A DNA stretch of 41,912 nt. It comes from Planctomycetaceae bacterium. Its GTDB lineage: Bacteria > Planctomycetota > Planctomycetia > Planctomycetales > Planctomycetaceae. The stretch is from assembly GCA_014762625.1 (NCBI GenBank), contig JABURQ010000202.1, positions 1-41,912 on the forward strand, read 5' to 3'. Of the stretch, positions 1 through 8,263 are shown in pieces. Each line of letters begins with the position of its first letter. The stretch's first letter is position 1. The position numbers and the translations under genes were made by a program. The notes under the pieces are model-generated. The model worked only from the letters and a program-made list of their open reading frames with translations, was not told where the DNA came from and made no database searches.

Positions 1-40
1 GGACCGAGTTTCTGGGTCATCGGCACGTCACTCGTTCAAG

Positions 41-78
41 AAAAAACCGGCTGCTCCAAGTTCTCAGAGCAGCCGGTT
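41..78 (-). terminator. Intrinsic terminator of the secreted-protein gene
   Basis: A perfect 12-bp inverted repeat (45-56 with 67-78) encloses a 10-nt loop. Read on the minus strand it is followed by six T residues (41-46 on the plus strand are all A). It lies 27 bp past the stop codon of the minus-strand gene that ends at 105, as expected for a Rho-independent terminator. Confidence 0.85.
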
Positions 79-104
79 GAATAACAAATATCAATACCGG
101 TCAA

Positions 105-1199
105 TTACGGCAGCGGCACCGTCATCAGGTTGGTTTTGCCGTCCACTTCCGTCACGACGACCGCGTGCGTCTCGTTCAACTTGTCGAGTTGCGAAACGCC
201 TTCCCATTCCTTGATGGTCACATATTCCTGACCGGCGACTCCACCACCGCCAACACGTTCGGTGATCCCTTCGGCGCGTCCGATATCTTCGGTGCTGACT
301 TTCATCACGCCGCGGGCGCTGTTGGCCATCAGCAGGTAATCCTTGCCGTCTTTGGTGTAGACGACCATGTCGAGCGGACGGTTGCGGTTACCGAGTTCGG
401 CGACCGTCGTCCCTTTCACTTTTTTGCCCGGCACGAGGTCTTTGACATCAAACCGCACCAGCGGCGTGCAGGTATATGCCCCCAGCACCGTCGGCTCGCC
501 GTTGATGTTGAAGGGGACGAAGGTGTTCATGGCGGAAGCGTCTTCATTACGCCCGTGAGCCCCGTGGAAGATTTCCAGTGACGTTCCCGGATCGGATTCA
601 TCGAACGGATAGGACAATCCCCGGATCGAAGAAGGAGCGTCCGACTTCGACAATCCCGAGACCAGCACCTGACCTTCCATGAAGGCCACATCGGTGATCG
701 ATTGCAGACGCAGGTTTCGTTTTCCGCGGCGTCCTTCGACCAGTTTGTCGTCCGGAGCATCCTGCAGGACCGCTTTGGTGTAGCGGACATCTTCGGTCGA
801 GAATTCGGACACTTTCCCGTCGGTGTTGATTTTGACCAGGGTCGGACCAGCTTCCGGGCCGGTCGCCGAAACAGACAGGTACAGATTGCCGGACTGCGGA
901 TTGGCGGCCAGATCGTTGATGGATACGGTTTTGGCGTTCAACGCCTTGGCGATGGTCCCCGTCAAATCCTCGATGTTGATCGAAACGTCGTCGGCAGAGC
1001 CGGAGGTATCACCCGTTTCAATCGCGTACACGGTCGCCGCTTTCGGGTCACCAACCAGCAGCACTCCCTGAGGTCCGAAGGCGAGCGGTCCCGCCGATTT
1101 CAGCGTCACACTTCCTTTTTCCGCCGCCGAGGCGGTCGCGTTCATTCCGATGACGACAGCCAGCATCGCCGCCGTCGCGAGCATTGTCTTGAGTCTCAT
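105..1199 (-). CDS. Secreted hypothetical protein, possibly beta-propeller-like
   Basis: I do not recognise the family. The 364-residue product begins with a clear Sec signal peptide: MRLK, a hydrophobic stretch, then an ASA-AE type cleavage site near residue 27. The mature part has short strand-rich segments with recurring patterns such as DPKAATVYAIETGD and NGEPTVLGAYTCTPLVRFD, which recall exported propeller or NHL-like proteins, but no repeat register is firm enough to claim that fold. The start at 1199 is chosen over an upstream in-frame ATG at 1316 because an AAGGAG-type ribosome site lies about 6 bases before it and the signal peptide then sits at the N-terminus. It is a single-gene unit with its own terminator at 41-78. 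Confidence 0.8.
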   Translation of the reverse strand: MRLKTMLATAAMLAVVIGMNATASAAEKGSVTLKSAGPLAFGPQGVLLVGDPKAATVYAIETGDTSGSADDVSINIEDLTGTIAKALNAKTVSINDLAANPQSGNLYLSVSATGPEAGPTLVKINTDGKVSEFSTEDVRYTKAVLQDAPDDKLVEGRRGKRNLRLQSITDVAFMEGQVLVSGLSKSDAPSSIRGLSYPFDESDPGTSLEIFHGAHGRNEDASAMNTFVPFNINGEPTVLGAYTCTPLVRFDVKDLVPGKKVKGTTVAELGNRNRPLDMVVYTKDGKDYLLMANSARGVMKVSTEDIGRAEGITERVGGGGVAGQEYVTIKEWEGVSQLDKLNETHAVVVTEVDGKTNLMTVPLP

Positions 1200-1340
1200 C
1201 GCAGTCTCCTTATGAATTATGGTTCGTTTTCCCCGAGCGTCTCTATTGTTCAGAAGGAAGGTCGGGGATGCAAAAGAATTTTTCGTGAGTTGAAAGAAGG
1301 TCCGGGATTTCCCCATCTGATACCCCGGACCCTAAAGAGT

Positions 1341-1592
1341 TCAGGATTGCGGCGTGAGCGAGGACGCACATTTCGCACATAGGGAAACTTCACGGGCGAT
1401 CTCCCGACCCATTCCGCCGGGATCACCTACTATTTTTACTTTCGAGCGGGGGCCTTTCTTGGTTGGCTCGGTGCGACGAAACTTATTCGCCTTGTCGCGA
1501 GCGGGATAACGTCGTTCCCGGGTTTTGACCACCAGCCGACAACATTTGATCCCCGCAGGAACCAGAGTCTTACATAGCTCGCATCGATACAT
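1341..1592 (-). CDS. Small Cys4 (zinc-ribbon-like) protein
   Basis: An 83-residue basic protein with a CxxC pair near the N-terminus (CELC, then KCC ten residues later) and a second CxxC near the C-terminus (CAKC). This arrangement suggests one zinc-binding site holding both ends together. The middle is rich in Arg and Lys (ERRYPARDKANKFRR), which would suit nucleic-acid or ribosome contact, but that is inference. The ATG at 1592 is preferred over a GTG at 1604; neither has a clear Shine-Dalgarno site. No other strong frame covers this stretch, and the spacing of the Cys pairs argues against a chance ORF. Function unknown. Confidence 0.6.
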   Translation of the reverse strand: MYRCELCKTLVPAGIKCCRLVVKTRERRYPARDKANKFRRTEPTKKGPRSKVKIVGDPGGMGREIAREVSLCAKCASSLTPQS

Positions 1593-1617
1593 CTTTCTGA
1601 GCACGATTCGATTTTAA

Positions 1618-1640
1618 CGCCGGGTGGCTCACGTCCGGCG
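1618..1640. repeat. Intergenic hairpin (CGCCGG arms)
   Basis: Six-base arms CGCCGG (1618-1623) and CCGGCG (1635-1640) enclose GTGGCTCACGT, which can itself pair GTG with CAC. There is no T-run, so it is not an evident terminator. It belongs with the other short GC-rich palindromes found between genes in the first 10 kb. Confidence 0.5.
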
Positions 1641-1838
1641 GGGTTAGATTTTGAAGCTTGAAGCAATTTGAATCAAGTAGACGCGCAGCGGGAGAGGTCG
1701 TGCAGAGAGCGGAGGTGGCCGGGCAAAGCAGATGAAATTAGGCACCAGCGAGACTCAGGTCATCAAGCCCAAGCTTGGAAAATCAGTGAGAAACCAATGT
1801 ATCAGGCCGTTATTGTGCGTCAAGCTGAAATTCAGTCT

Positions 1839-3254
1839 TCATTTTTCGTCAGGCTCTGATTGCAAGAGCTTGAGCAATTGTTTGCAACGCCACCATCGTA
1901 CACGCGATTCTGAAGGTTTCACCTCTGCTGCCCCGTTCTGGTTGCGGGTGGCATCTTTGTACGCCTGGTCTCTCAATTGAATGATCGGAGCCAGAGAGTT
2001 TTCTTGGAGTGCGTCCTCAAACGTTTTCTGTAACTGCGCATCGGATTGCATCAAGTCGATGAAGGTGAGCATTTCATGGGGCGTTTTAAGTTGTCCCGCG
2101 GGGAGAATATTGCTGTTCTCGAGAGATACGGGAAAAAGAGCTTTCGCCTTCATTTCATAGCCGGTTGGAGAAATGTCGTCGACGTCGAACGACCAACGCG
2201 CAGTGCCGTTTGTCTCAAGAGTGCCGTTCGTTTGGACAATGGTTCCGGGAAGCCGTATCCAGATATCAAATTGATCGTTGGTGTAGAGAATATTCGCGTG
2301 ATAAATCCCGAATTGTGTGGCGATCAGTTCTCGAAGACGCGCTGCGTCTGTTCCGTTTTGGTCAAAACGTTTTTTGAAGACGTCGATCATCCGTCGATGA
2401 CGAGCATTGTTTTCATATTTCTTCTCGATTCCCAGCATTTCTTCGACAACTTCATCGTCGATGGGTTCTCCGTTTCGATCCCGTACTCCCGCTTTCAAAC
2501 GAAGACGCAAAAAGTTCAGGAATTCTGCTTCCTGAAACCCGACCAAACCATATTTCCCAAATGTGTCGCGGATGCGCCGGGCGGATTCCTCTTCGCTCAG
2601 ATCCTCGAATTGATTCTGCTTGTCGGCGTAGAGGTACAACGTGTATTCTTCCAGCATTCTATTTCCGTCCGTCCGCATCCATTCGATCAGCTTTGAAACG
2701 TTATATTCGTTTCCGAGACCTGCCTGAACTGCTTCCTGGGTCGCATCTGCGAGGAGATCGATCAGCTCACGTCTCGCCTGCGGGATTTTTTCGTACTCGA
2801 CGATATCCGTGATCTCTTCCTCCCAGACGTATTCCTTCACGAGTTGATAGTCTGTCACCGTCAACTGATGTCGAAGTACGGATTTGAAATTCGTCCCTTC
2901 CAGCTCATATCGATAATGTTCGGGGAAGTCCTCGATGCGATCGACGGTCTTCTCGGCCATCAAATAATCACGATCTTCGCTGGAGCCATTCATCTTCACA
3001 CGATCCCAGCGGTCCTCGGTGAAAGGGCTCGGCCAATACTCTCGTGTCAGCTGGTTATGTGCCCCCTGTCGATCCCAGTTTGCGAATTGAGACGCTGAGT
3101 CGGGTGTCCTGTTCCAGGGCTGGCTGATCGTACGCGTCATCGAACCGTCTTCGTGGATCATCGTCTGCCAGCGGAAATTTGAGGTTCCACAGCCGGAAAG
3201 CATCGAAACCGTGGCCAAAAACAAGAGAATCGGAGAGAAGGACAAGCGTTTCAT
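1839..3254 (-). CDS. Exported lipoprotein of unknown function
   Basis: The product has 471 residues and a lipoprotein signal peptide: MKRLSF, a hydrophobic core and the lipobox MLSGC with Cys22 as the likely lipidated residue. The body is mainly charged and helical (for example EEITDIVEYEKIPQARREL and GIEKKYENNARHRRMIDVF). A strand-rich part around residues 320-385 contains WIRLPGTIVQTNGT. No catalytic motif is visible and I do not recognise the family. The ATG at 3254 is chosen because a GGAG site lies about 8 bases upstream; a longer frame reaching 3320 would bury the signal peptide. It is divergent from the nuclease-like gene at 3386, so 3255-3385 should hold both promoters. Confidence 0.8.
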   Translation of the reverse strand: MKRLSFSPILLFLATVSMLSGCGTSNFRWQTMIHEDGSMTRTISQPWNRTPDSASQFANWDRQGAHNQLTREYWPSPFTEDRWDRVKMNGSSEDRDYLMAEKTVDRIEDFPEHYRYELEGTNFKSVLRHQLTVTDYQLVKEYVWEEEITDIVEYEKIPQARRELIDLLADATQEAVQAGLGNEYNVSKLIEWMRTDGNRMLEEYTLYLYADKQNQFEDLSEEESARRIRDTFGKYGLVGFQEAEFLNFLRLRLKAGVRDRNGEPIDDEVVEEMLGIEKKYENNARHRRMIDVFKKRFDQNGTDAARLRELIATQFGIYHANILYTNDQFDIWIRLPGTIVQTNGTLETNGTARWSFDVDDISPTGYEMKAKALFPVSLENSNILPAGQLKTPHEMLTFIDLMQSDAQLQKTFEDALQENSLAPIIQLRDQAYKDATRNQNGAAEVKPSESRVRWWRCKQLLKLLQSEPDEK

Positions 3255-3385
3255 CGGCGGCACTCCAATGAAGAATTGAGCGGTCTTGACTTGCTTGGTA
3301 CGATGTAAACTTCTGATCAATAACAGGAGACTTCCGGGGAGTCATTTATTCCCGGAATTCACCCTTTATTCACAAAAGGTGACGA

Positions 3386-4930
3386 ATGGATTCCATGACC
3401 ACGGCTGCCGAGTTGTCCCTCGAACTCAATATCACCGATTCCGAGATCATCGCCGAGCTCGAACAGTTCGCCGATGAAGCCGAGCGGGACGAATTCGCGC
3501 TCAAAGCGCTCAAGATCGGCGTCCTCGCACTCAAACAGGCTCGCGGGCAGATCGACGCCGACATGGTTCGTCGGGAAGGGGAGCGGCTGATGGTCGATCT
3601 CAAGAATCGACTCGATCAGCACGAACAGTTACTCAACGAGCGAATGGGCTCCGTCCTCAAGGAATACTTCGATCCCAACGACGGTCGGTTTTCCGAACGG
3701 GTCCAGAAACTCCTTGAAGAGGACGGCGATCTCGAACGAACTCTCAAAAGACAAATTGCCGGCGACGACTCGGCACTCTCGCAAACGCTCTCGTCGCATA
3801 TCGGCGAAGAGAGCAAGTTGATGAAACTGCTCGATCCCGATCAGCAAAAGAGCCTGTTGTCGGTGATGCGGGAGACGTTCGACGAACAGCTCGATTCACA
3901 ACGGCGACATGTGTTGATGCAGTTCTCGCTTGACGATAAAGAGTCGGCGTTGTCGCGGCTGGTCGCCGAGTTGAAAGAGAATCACGGCCAGGTCTCCAAA
4001 GATCTGGAAGAGAAAATTGACGAGGTCGTCAAAGAGTTCTCGCTCGATGAAGAGAACTCCGCCTTGTCGCGACTCGTGAAGAACGTCGACGAAGCCCAAC
4101 GCACCATCACCAAAGAGTTCTCCCTCGACGATGACAAGTCGTCCCTCGCGCGGTTGCAGAAAACCCTCACCCAAACCCTCGCCCAGCAGCAGGAAGCGAA
4201 TCAGAAATTCCAGGAGGAAGTCAAAGAAGCCCTCGCAGCCATGAAAGCGCGGAAGGAAGAAGCCGAGCGCTCCACCCGGCACGGCGTCAGTTTTGAAGAG
4301 ACGCTGTTTGAAGTGCTCCAGAAAGAGACCCAGCGGCAGGGCGATATCGCCGAGCATACCGGCAACACCACCGGCCTGATCCGTAACAATAAAAAGGGAG
4401 ACGCCGTCATCGAACTCTCGCCGGAGTCGGCGGCAGCGGGAGAAAGGGTCGTCGTCGAGGCGAAGGAGGATCGTTCGTACGATCTCAGCAAATCGCGGGC
4501 GGAGATTGCGGAAGCTCGCAGTAACCGCGGTGCGCAAATCGGTCTGTTTGTCTTCTCGAAGAAGACGGCTCCCGAGGGGCTCGAACCAGTCGCCCGGTAC
4601 GGCGATGATGTGTTCGTCATCTGGGACGCCGAGGATGAGCAGAGCGATCTGTATCTCAAAGTTGGTTACACGTTGGCCAAAGCGCTCTGCGTTAAAGGGG
4701 CCGCGCTGACCGCCGACCAGCAGGCCGACTTCGACGCCATCGACAAAGCGATCAACGAAATCATCAAGCAGACGGACGGTCTGACGGAGGTGGAGACTTC
4801 GGCGACGACGATCAAGAAAGCGAGCGAGAAGATTCTGAAGCGGGTGGAGATCGTGCGGAGCAAACTGATGCGAGAAGCGGACACCCTCCGCGAGAACACG
4901 GACGCCCTACGCGATGCAATGGGCGAGTGA
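3386..4930 (+). CDS. Coiled-coil protein with PD-(D/E)XK nuclease-like core
   Basis: A 514-residue cytoplasmic protein with no signal peptide. Residues about 30-290 are charged, heptad-like helix. Within them lie three copies of a motif of the form FSLDxxxSxLxRL, starting at residues 180, 218 and 245. Residues about 300-410 look like a PD-(D/E)XK fold: Glu304/305 in the first helix (GVSFEETLF), Asp339 in GDAVIEL, and Glu358 and Lys360 in VVVEAKE. These are followed by a helix with SRAEIAEARSNRGAQ and a strand GLFVF. The tail (430-514) is helical again. The layout recalls RmuC-type proteins, a coiled coil followed by a nuclease-like domain, but no close sequence match is claimed. An AAGGTG site precedes the ATG. 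Role in DNA repair or defence is inference. Confidence 0.8.
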   Translation: MDSMTTAAELSLELNITDSEIIAELEQFADEAERDEFALKALKIGVLALKQARGQIDADMVRREGERLMVDLKNRLDQHEQLLNERMGSVLKEYFDPNDGRFSERVQKLLEEDGDLERTLKRQIAGDDSALSQTLSSHIGEESKLMKLLDPDQQKSLLSVMRETFDEQLDSQRRHVLMQFSLDDKESALSRLVAELKENHGQVSKDLEEKIDEVVKEFSLDEENSALSRLVKNVDEAQRTITKEFSLDDDKSSLARLQKTLTQTLAQQQEANQKFQEEVKEALAAMKARKEEAERSTRHGVSFEETLFEVLQKETQRQGDIAEHTGNTTGLIRNNKKGDAVIELSPESAAAGERVVVEAKEDRSYDLSKSRAEIAEARSNRGAQIGLFVFSKKTAPEGLEPVARYGDDVFVIWDAEDEQSDLYLKVGYTLAKALCVKGAALTADQQADFDAIDKAINEIIKQTDGLTEVETSATTIKKASEKILKRVEIVRSKLMREADTLRENTDALRDAMGE

Positions 4931-4949
4931 GCGGATTGTCGTTTTGTAG

Positions 4950-4966
4950 GTCAGGCTGTTCCTGAC
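4950..4966. repeat. Intergenic hairpin (GTCAGG arms)
   Basis: Six-base arms GTCAGG and CCTGAC enclose a 5-nt loop, 20 bp after the nuclease-like gene. There is no T-run. It is preceded by TGTAG, as is the hairpin at 9354-9372, which suggests a shared family of mobile or dispersed palindromes. Confidence 0.5.
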
Positions 4967-5210
4967 ATTGGGAAATAATCGCGCAAAGACGCGGAGTATG
5001 GCTTCATATTCATCCGTGTTCCATCCTTCAACTCACCCAGGGGATCTTTGGGAGCGAGAACTCTGATTCGTGTGATTCGAGAAATTCGTGGTTCATTATT
5101 CTGGGGGCTCACTTCGTTCGTCCCCAGCCACCCCTCAAAGGTTCTTCGGTGAAACTCCGATTCAACAGTATCATCCGTGTTCTATTTGCTTTGCGTCTCT
5201 GCGCGAGACT

Positions 5211-5248
5211 GTTTGCAGTCACTGGCGGACAAGCCGCCAGTGCCAAAC
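5211..5248. repeat. Intergenic hairpin (ACTGGCGG arms)
   Basis: Perfect eight-base arms at 5221-5228 and 5234-5241 enclose a 5-nt loop. The structure can extend outward through GTTTG (5211-5215) and CAAAC (5244-5248). It lies mid-gap rather than directly after a gene, so a dispersed palindromic repeat is likelier than a terminator. Confidence 0.55.
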
Positions 5249-5349
5249 GAAAAAGTGCTCTTGTCAGGTCGTCTGTACCAGAGCTACAGAGAGTGTTGGG
5301 TTTGAAGTGATCTTTGACAATTTGAATTTCGTACTTGGTGCTTTGATTT

Positions 5350-5393
5350 TTGTTCTTGGTGCTTGGCAACGAAAGACCAAGCACAAAAGACAA
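5350..5393. repeat. Imperfect inverted repeat (CTTGGTGCTTGG phrase)
   Basis: Two 17-base arms (5350-5366 and 5377-5393) match with about three mismatches. The left arm is preceded by another partial copy of the same phrase (ACTTGGTGCTTTG, about 5333-5345). This looks like a decayed multi-copy repeat, not a gene. Confidence 0.5.
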
Positions 5394-5600
5394 AGAACGA
5401 ATACTCAAACACCTGCGGAAAACACATTTCGTCCGTAGGGGAGTCAAAAGTGATCAAAACTCTCGGGTTTCGTCCGAAGATGAGAACTTGAGAAGTTGAG
5501 GTCTTGCAAAAAACTCATCTTCCAAACTGTAACGACTTACGTCGAAAACAGCGGAATGTCTTCCAGACAATGAAAGCAAATTTGGTGGAGCAGAATTTGG

Positions 5601-6653
5601 TTACTCGTGGTCGTCACGGGTTTGATACGTCCGCACTTTCCCGTTCGGACCGATCTGGACCGTGTAGGATTTCCCGTCCGGGGCGACGCTCGCTTTGACC
5701 CAGACCCCTTTGCACTCCTGGGTGATGGCGTCGTTGGCGATGAATTCCGCAGGCGTTTGTTGATCGGCATCGAGTTTGATGTTGCGGTGCAGTTGATACA
5801 GGTGTTGCAGCGATTTGACTTCGCGAAGTGTCTGCTGGGTCTGTTCGTGTCCTCCTTTGGTCGGTCCGTTGCACATGACGGCAACGACCGGATCGATGGC
5901 GAGCACCAGCGCGGGATTGTTGCTCATTGGTAAGCCGTGGTGCGTCACCATGAACAGATCGACCTTTCCGAGGGGGTTGTTGGGAGTGACGAGTTTTCCT
6001 TCGACATTCCAAGTGAGGTCGCCGCAGCAGAGAAATTTGAACTCCCCGAAAGAGACCAGAAAACTGAGACTGGCGGCGTTATCGGATTTGTCGGTGTCGC
6101 GGGGCTCGTGCCGGTCGGCGTGCGGGTTCGGTTTTCCGATGTTGGGAATGACTTCGCGGCTGGCGGTGGCAATTTTGATATGGAGAGGAGAACTTTTCGA
6201 GGGGAATTTCAACACATCGCCGGCCTTCAGTTTTTTGGACTCATTTTGCGAGGCCCGGCGGTAATCGGCGATGCGTTCCAGAAACTTCGCGTCCTCCTGC
6301 AGGTCGTCGGGAATGCCCCGGTCCCAGAAGTTCCTGATGTCGATCTCCGCCGCCAGCGCCGCGTGATTGCCGTAATGGTCGAGGTGCCAGTGAGTGACCG
6401 CCGCGTGATCGAGATGTTTTTTACCGGCGACGTTTTTCAGGACATCGAGAATCCGGTCCCGGTCGCGTCCGCCGTAATCGGGATAGCCGGAGTCGATGAG
6501 TAACGTTTCGCCGTTCGGAGTCACGAAGAGTGTGGCGGCTCCCCCTTCGACATCGATGAAATAAATGTCGAGGCGACCGTCCGCTTCGTCGGCGAAGAGG
6601 GGAGAGCAGGCAAACGCGAGTAAAGCCAGGGAAGTCATGAAAGCACGGAACAT
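5601..6653 (-). CDS. Secreted metallo-beta-lactamase-fold hydrolase, ComEC/Rec2-like
   Basis: The product has 350 residues. A signal peptide (MFRAFMTS, hydrophobic core, cleavage near LFADEA at 20-22) directs export. The mature protein is a stand-alone MBL domain of the ComEC/Rec2 type: strand IYFIDVEGGAATLFV, LLIDSG at 51-56, the metal motif HWHLDH at 88-93, a downstream Asp in CCGDLTW, and a His pair in MVTHHGLP. It lacks the membrane channel parts of ComEC, so it is a free exported hydrolase; phosphodiester substrates such as DNA or nucleotides are possible but unproven. A GAGGA site lies about 8 bases before the ATG. Confidence 0.85.
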   Translation of the reverse strand: MFRAFMTSLALLAFACSPLFADEADGRLDIYFIDVEGGAATLFVTPNGETLLIDSGYPDYGGRDRDRILDVLKNVAGKKHLDHAAVTHWHLDHYGNHAALAAEIDIRNFWDRGIPDDLQEDAKFLERIADYRRASQNESKKLKAGDVLKFPSKSSPLHIKIATASREVIPNIGKPNPHADRHEPRDTDKSDNAASLSFLVSFGEFKFLCCGDLTWNVEGKLVTPNNPLGKVDLFMVTHHGLPMSNNPALVLAIDPVVAVMCNGPTKGGHEQTQQTLREVKSLQHLYQLHRNIKLDADQQTPAEFIANDAITQECKGVWVKASVAPDGKSYTVQIGPNGKVRTYQTRDDHE

Positions 6654-6739
6654 CGGTCAAATCCTCGATCGTGTGTGAGAAGTTCAGATGGACTTATGAT
6701 GTCGAAGCGGGGAATCTGAAGCAAGAAAATCCGGGGCGA

Positions 6740-8017
6740 TCAGCTCTTCTTCCGGTTGGATTGCTTCTTCTGCTTCTTCGGTTTTGGTTCCGCCTCGGTT
6801 TTATTCTCGTCGTTTTTCTCGGAGTTCTGTTCTTGAGATTCGTCCGACGTGGAAGTTTCAGACGGTTCCGGTTCCTTGTCATCGTCTTTGGAGAAGGTTT
6901 CTTTGAGGACCTGAAACTGGTCTTTCGAGAGTTCCTTCAGTTCGGTATTGAAGATCAGAATGAGAGCATGCAGGCAGGAGGCGACAATGGGGGCAATGAA
7001 AATCCCCCACAGGCCCATCGCCTGGACTCCGCCGAGGACCGAGATGAAAGCCAGTAACGGATGGAGTTTTACATCGGTATGAAGGATGTAAGTTCGGATC
7101 AGATTGTCGAGCGTACCGATGAAGACAGCACCATACAAAACCAGAAAGATCGCCGAGAACCAATATTCCTGATAGCCGAGCCAGATCGAACAGGGGATCC
7201 AGACGACCGGTGCGCCGGCGAGTGGAATCATGGCAAAAAAAGTTGTCAGAAAAAAGATCAGGAAGAAGCGATCGAAACCGAGGAAATATAAGGCGATTGC
7301 CGTACAGAGGCCCTGGGCAATGGCGGCGAAGAATGTCGAGGAGACAACCGCCCGGACCGATTTTTCGAACTGCATCAGAATCTGAGTCTGATGATCGAGT
7401 TTGACGGGTATCAATTTTTGCGTGGCCTCCAACAAACGCGGTCCATCCCGCAGAAAGAAAAACAGGGCGATGATGAACATTCCGGCGCTCACCAGTCCCA
7501 TCACGACATTCCCCACAAAGGAGATCGCCGCTCCCGCCATCCCGAGCGTTTTCTTCGCAACACCGGTCGCGGCCTGTTCGACGGTTCGCTCGATTTCTTC
7601 CGCGATCTTTTGTTCGTCAGCGTTCGGCCCGATCAGCGGTTGGATCTCGTGGGCCAGTTGTTCCATCCAGGGATCGGACTTGAGGTGTTCGATGGTTTTC
7701 CGAACTTCGGGAGAATTGCGAACCTGGTATGCCAGCGTCAACAGTTCTCCCACCGCGAAGAACACGCACAGCAGCAGTGGGATCAGAAACGTGGCCAGAG
7801 CCACCGCGGTCGTCGTAGCCGCGGCGAAGGTTTCTTTGCGACTTTGTTGCTCCCACGTCAGACGTTCCGTGATGCGACGATACAGCGGGCGAAATAGTAG
7901 CGAGACAACCCCCGCGATAAACAGCGGGAGCAGAAAGGGAGCGATGACGTGGTAAAACGTCACTCCCAGAACGATAATCAGCAGCACCAGAATGCCGAGT
8001 GAAACCAGTCGAGCCAT
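6740..8017 (-). CDS. AI-2E family (PerM/YhhT, DUF20) membrane permease
   Basis: The product is a polytopic membrane protein of 425 residues with about eight hydrophobic segments: two near the N-terminus (residues about 5-45), one at 65-95, then several from 160 to 350. The pattern with a long soluble loop after the third segment (about 95-160) is typical of this family, and the motif GVQAMGLWGIFIAPI near 330-345 matches its conserved C-terminal region. The last 60 residues are a charged, Lys- and Glu-rich tail (EQNSEKNDENKTEAEPKPKK) that would lie in the cytoplasm. Members export small molecules or ions; the substrate here cannot be read from sequence. It is divergent from tdh. Confidence 0.88.
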   Translation of the reverse strand: MARLVSLGILVLLIIVLGVTFYHVIAPFLLPLFIAGVVSLLFRPLYRRITERLTWEQQSRKETFAAATTTAVALATFLIPLLLCVFFAVGELLTLAYQVRNSPEVRKTIEHLKSDPWMEQLAHEIQPLIGPNADEQKIAEEIERTVEQAATGVAKKTLGMAGAAISFVGNVVMGLVSAGMFIIALFFFLRDGPRLLEATQKLIPVKLDHQTQILMQFEKSVRAVVSSTFFAAIAQGLCTAIALYFLGFDRFFLIFFLTTFFAMIPLAGAPVVWIPCSIWLGYQEYWFSAIFLVLYGAVFIGTLDNLIRTYILHTDVKLHPLLAFISVLGGVQAMGLWGIFIAPIVASCLHALILIFNTELKELSKDQFQVLKETFSKDDDKEPEPSETSTSDESQEQNSEKNDENKTEAEPKPKKQKKQSNRKKS

Positions 8018-8263
8018 AATGACATCAAACTTTGTTTAAGGAATATCGAAGGAACCGTATTGTGACGAGAGGAACTCTGCGCGTCTAATCAATTCGCTGG
8101 GATGCAAACAAATGTTAAGAATTCGCGCAAAGTTTCGCCGCGACGCTTTCCGCTGAATCAGGAATCAGTCATCCTGAAACGACACCGAACCAACTAGCAC
8201 TTCGCGTCTCTGTACGTTGATCGGACACAGAGAGTTCACCATTTTTTGTCGGATTCATGCACT

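Larger units (their letters stand above)
4931..5600. other. 670-bp gene-free gap with hairpins and decayed repeats
   Basis: No convincing gene is present. The stretch holds the hairpins at 4950-4966, 5211-5248 and 5350-5393. It also has recurring phrases, such as ATCCGTGTT twice (5016 and 5174 areas) and a CGCAAAGACGC phrase near 4982 that is partly mirrored by TTTGCGTCTCTGCGCG near 5190. The open frame at 5088-5438 reads straight through these repeats and has no coding look. Confidence 0.6.

Noticed and set aside
702-1382. A 226-codon plus-strand frame opposite the secreted-protein gene
   Set aside because: It lies wholly against a gene with a signal peptide and ribosome site; its product is Arg-rich with no domain, as expected of an antisense shadow.
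3896-4537. A 213-codon minus-strand frame inside the nuclease-like gene
   Set aside because: It is antisense to the coiled-coil and nuclease core, and rich in Phe and Leu in the way shadows of Glu/Lys codons are.
5088-5438. A 116-codon plus-strand frame in the 5-kb gap
   Set aside because: It reads through the CTTGGTGCTTGG repeat and other decayed phrases, has no ribosome site and no recognisable protein features.
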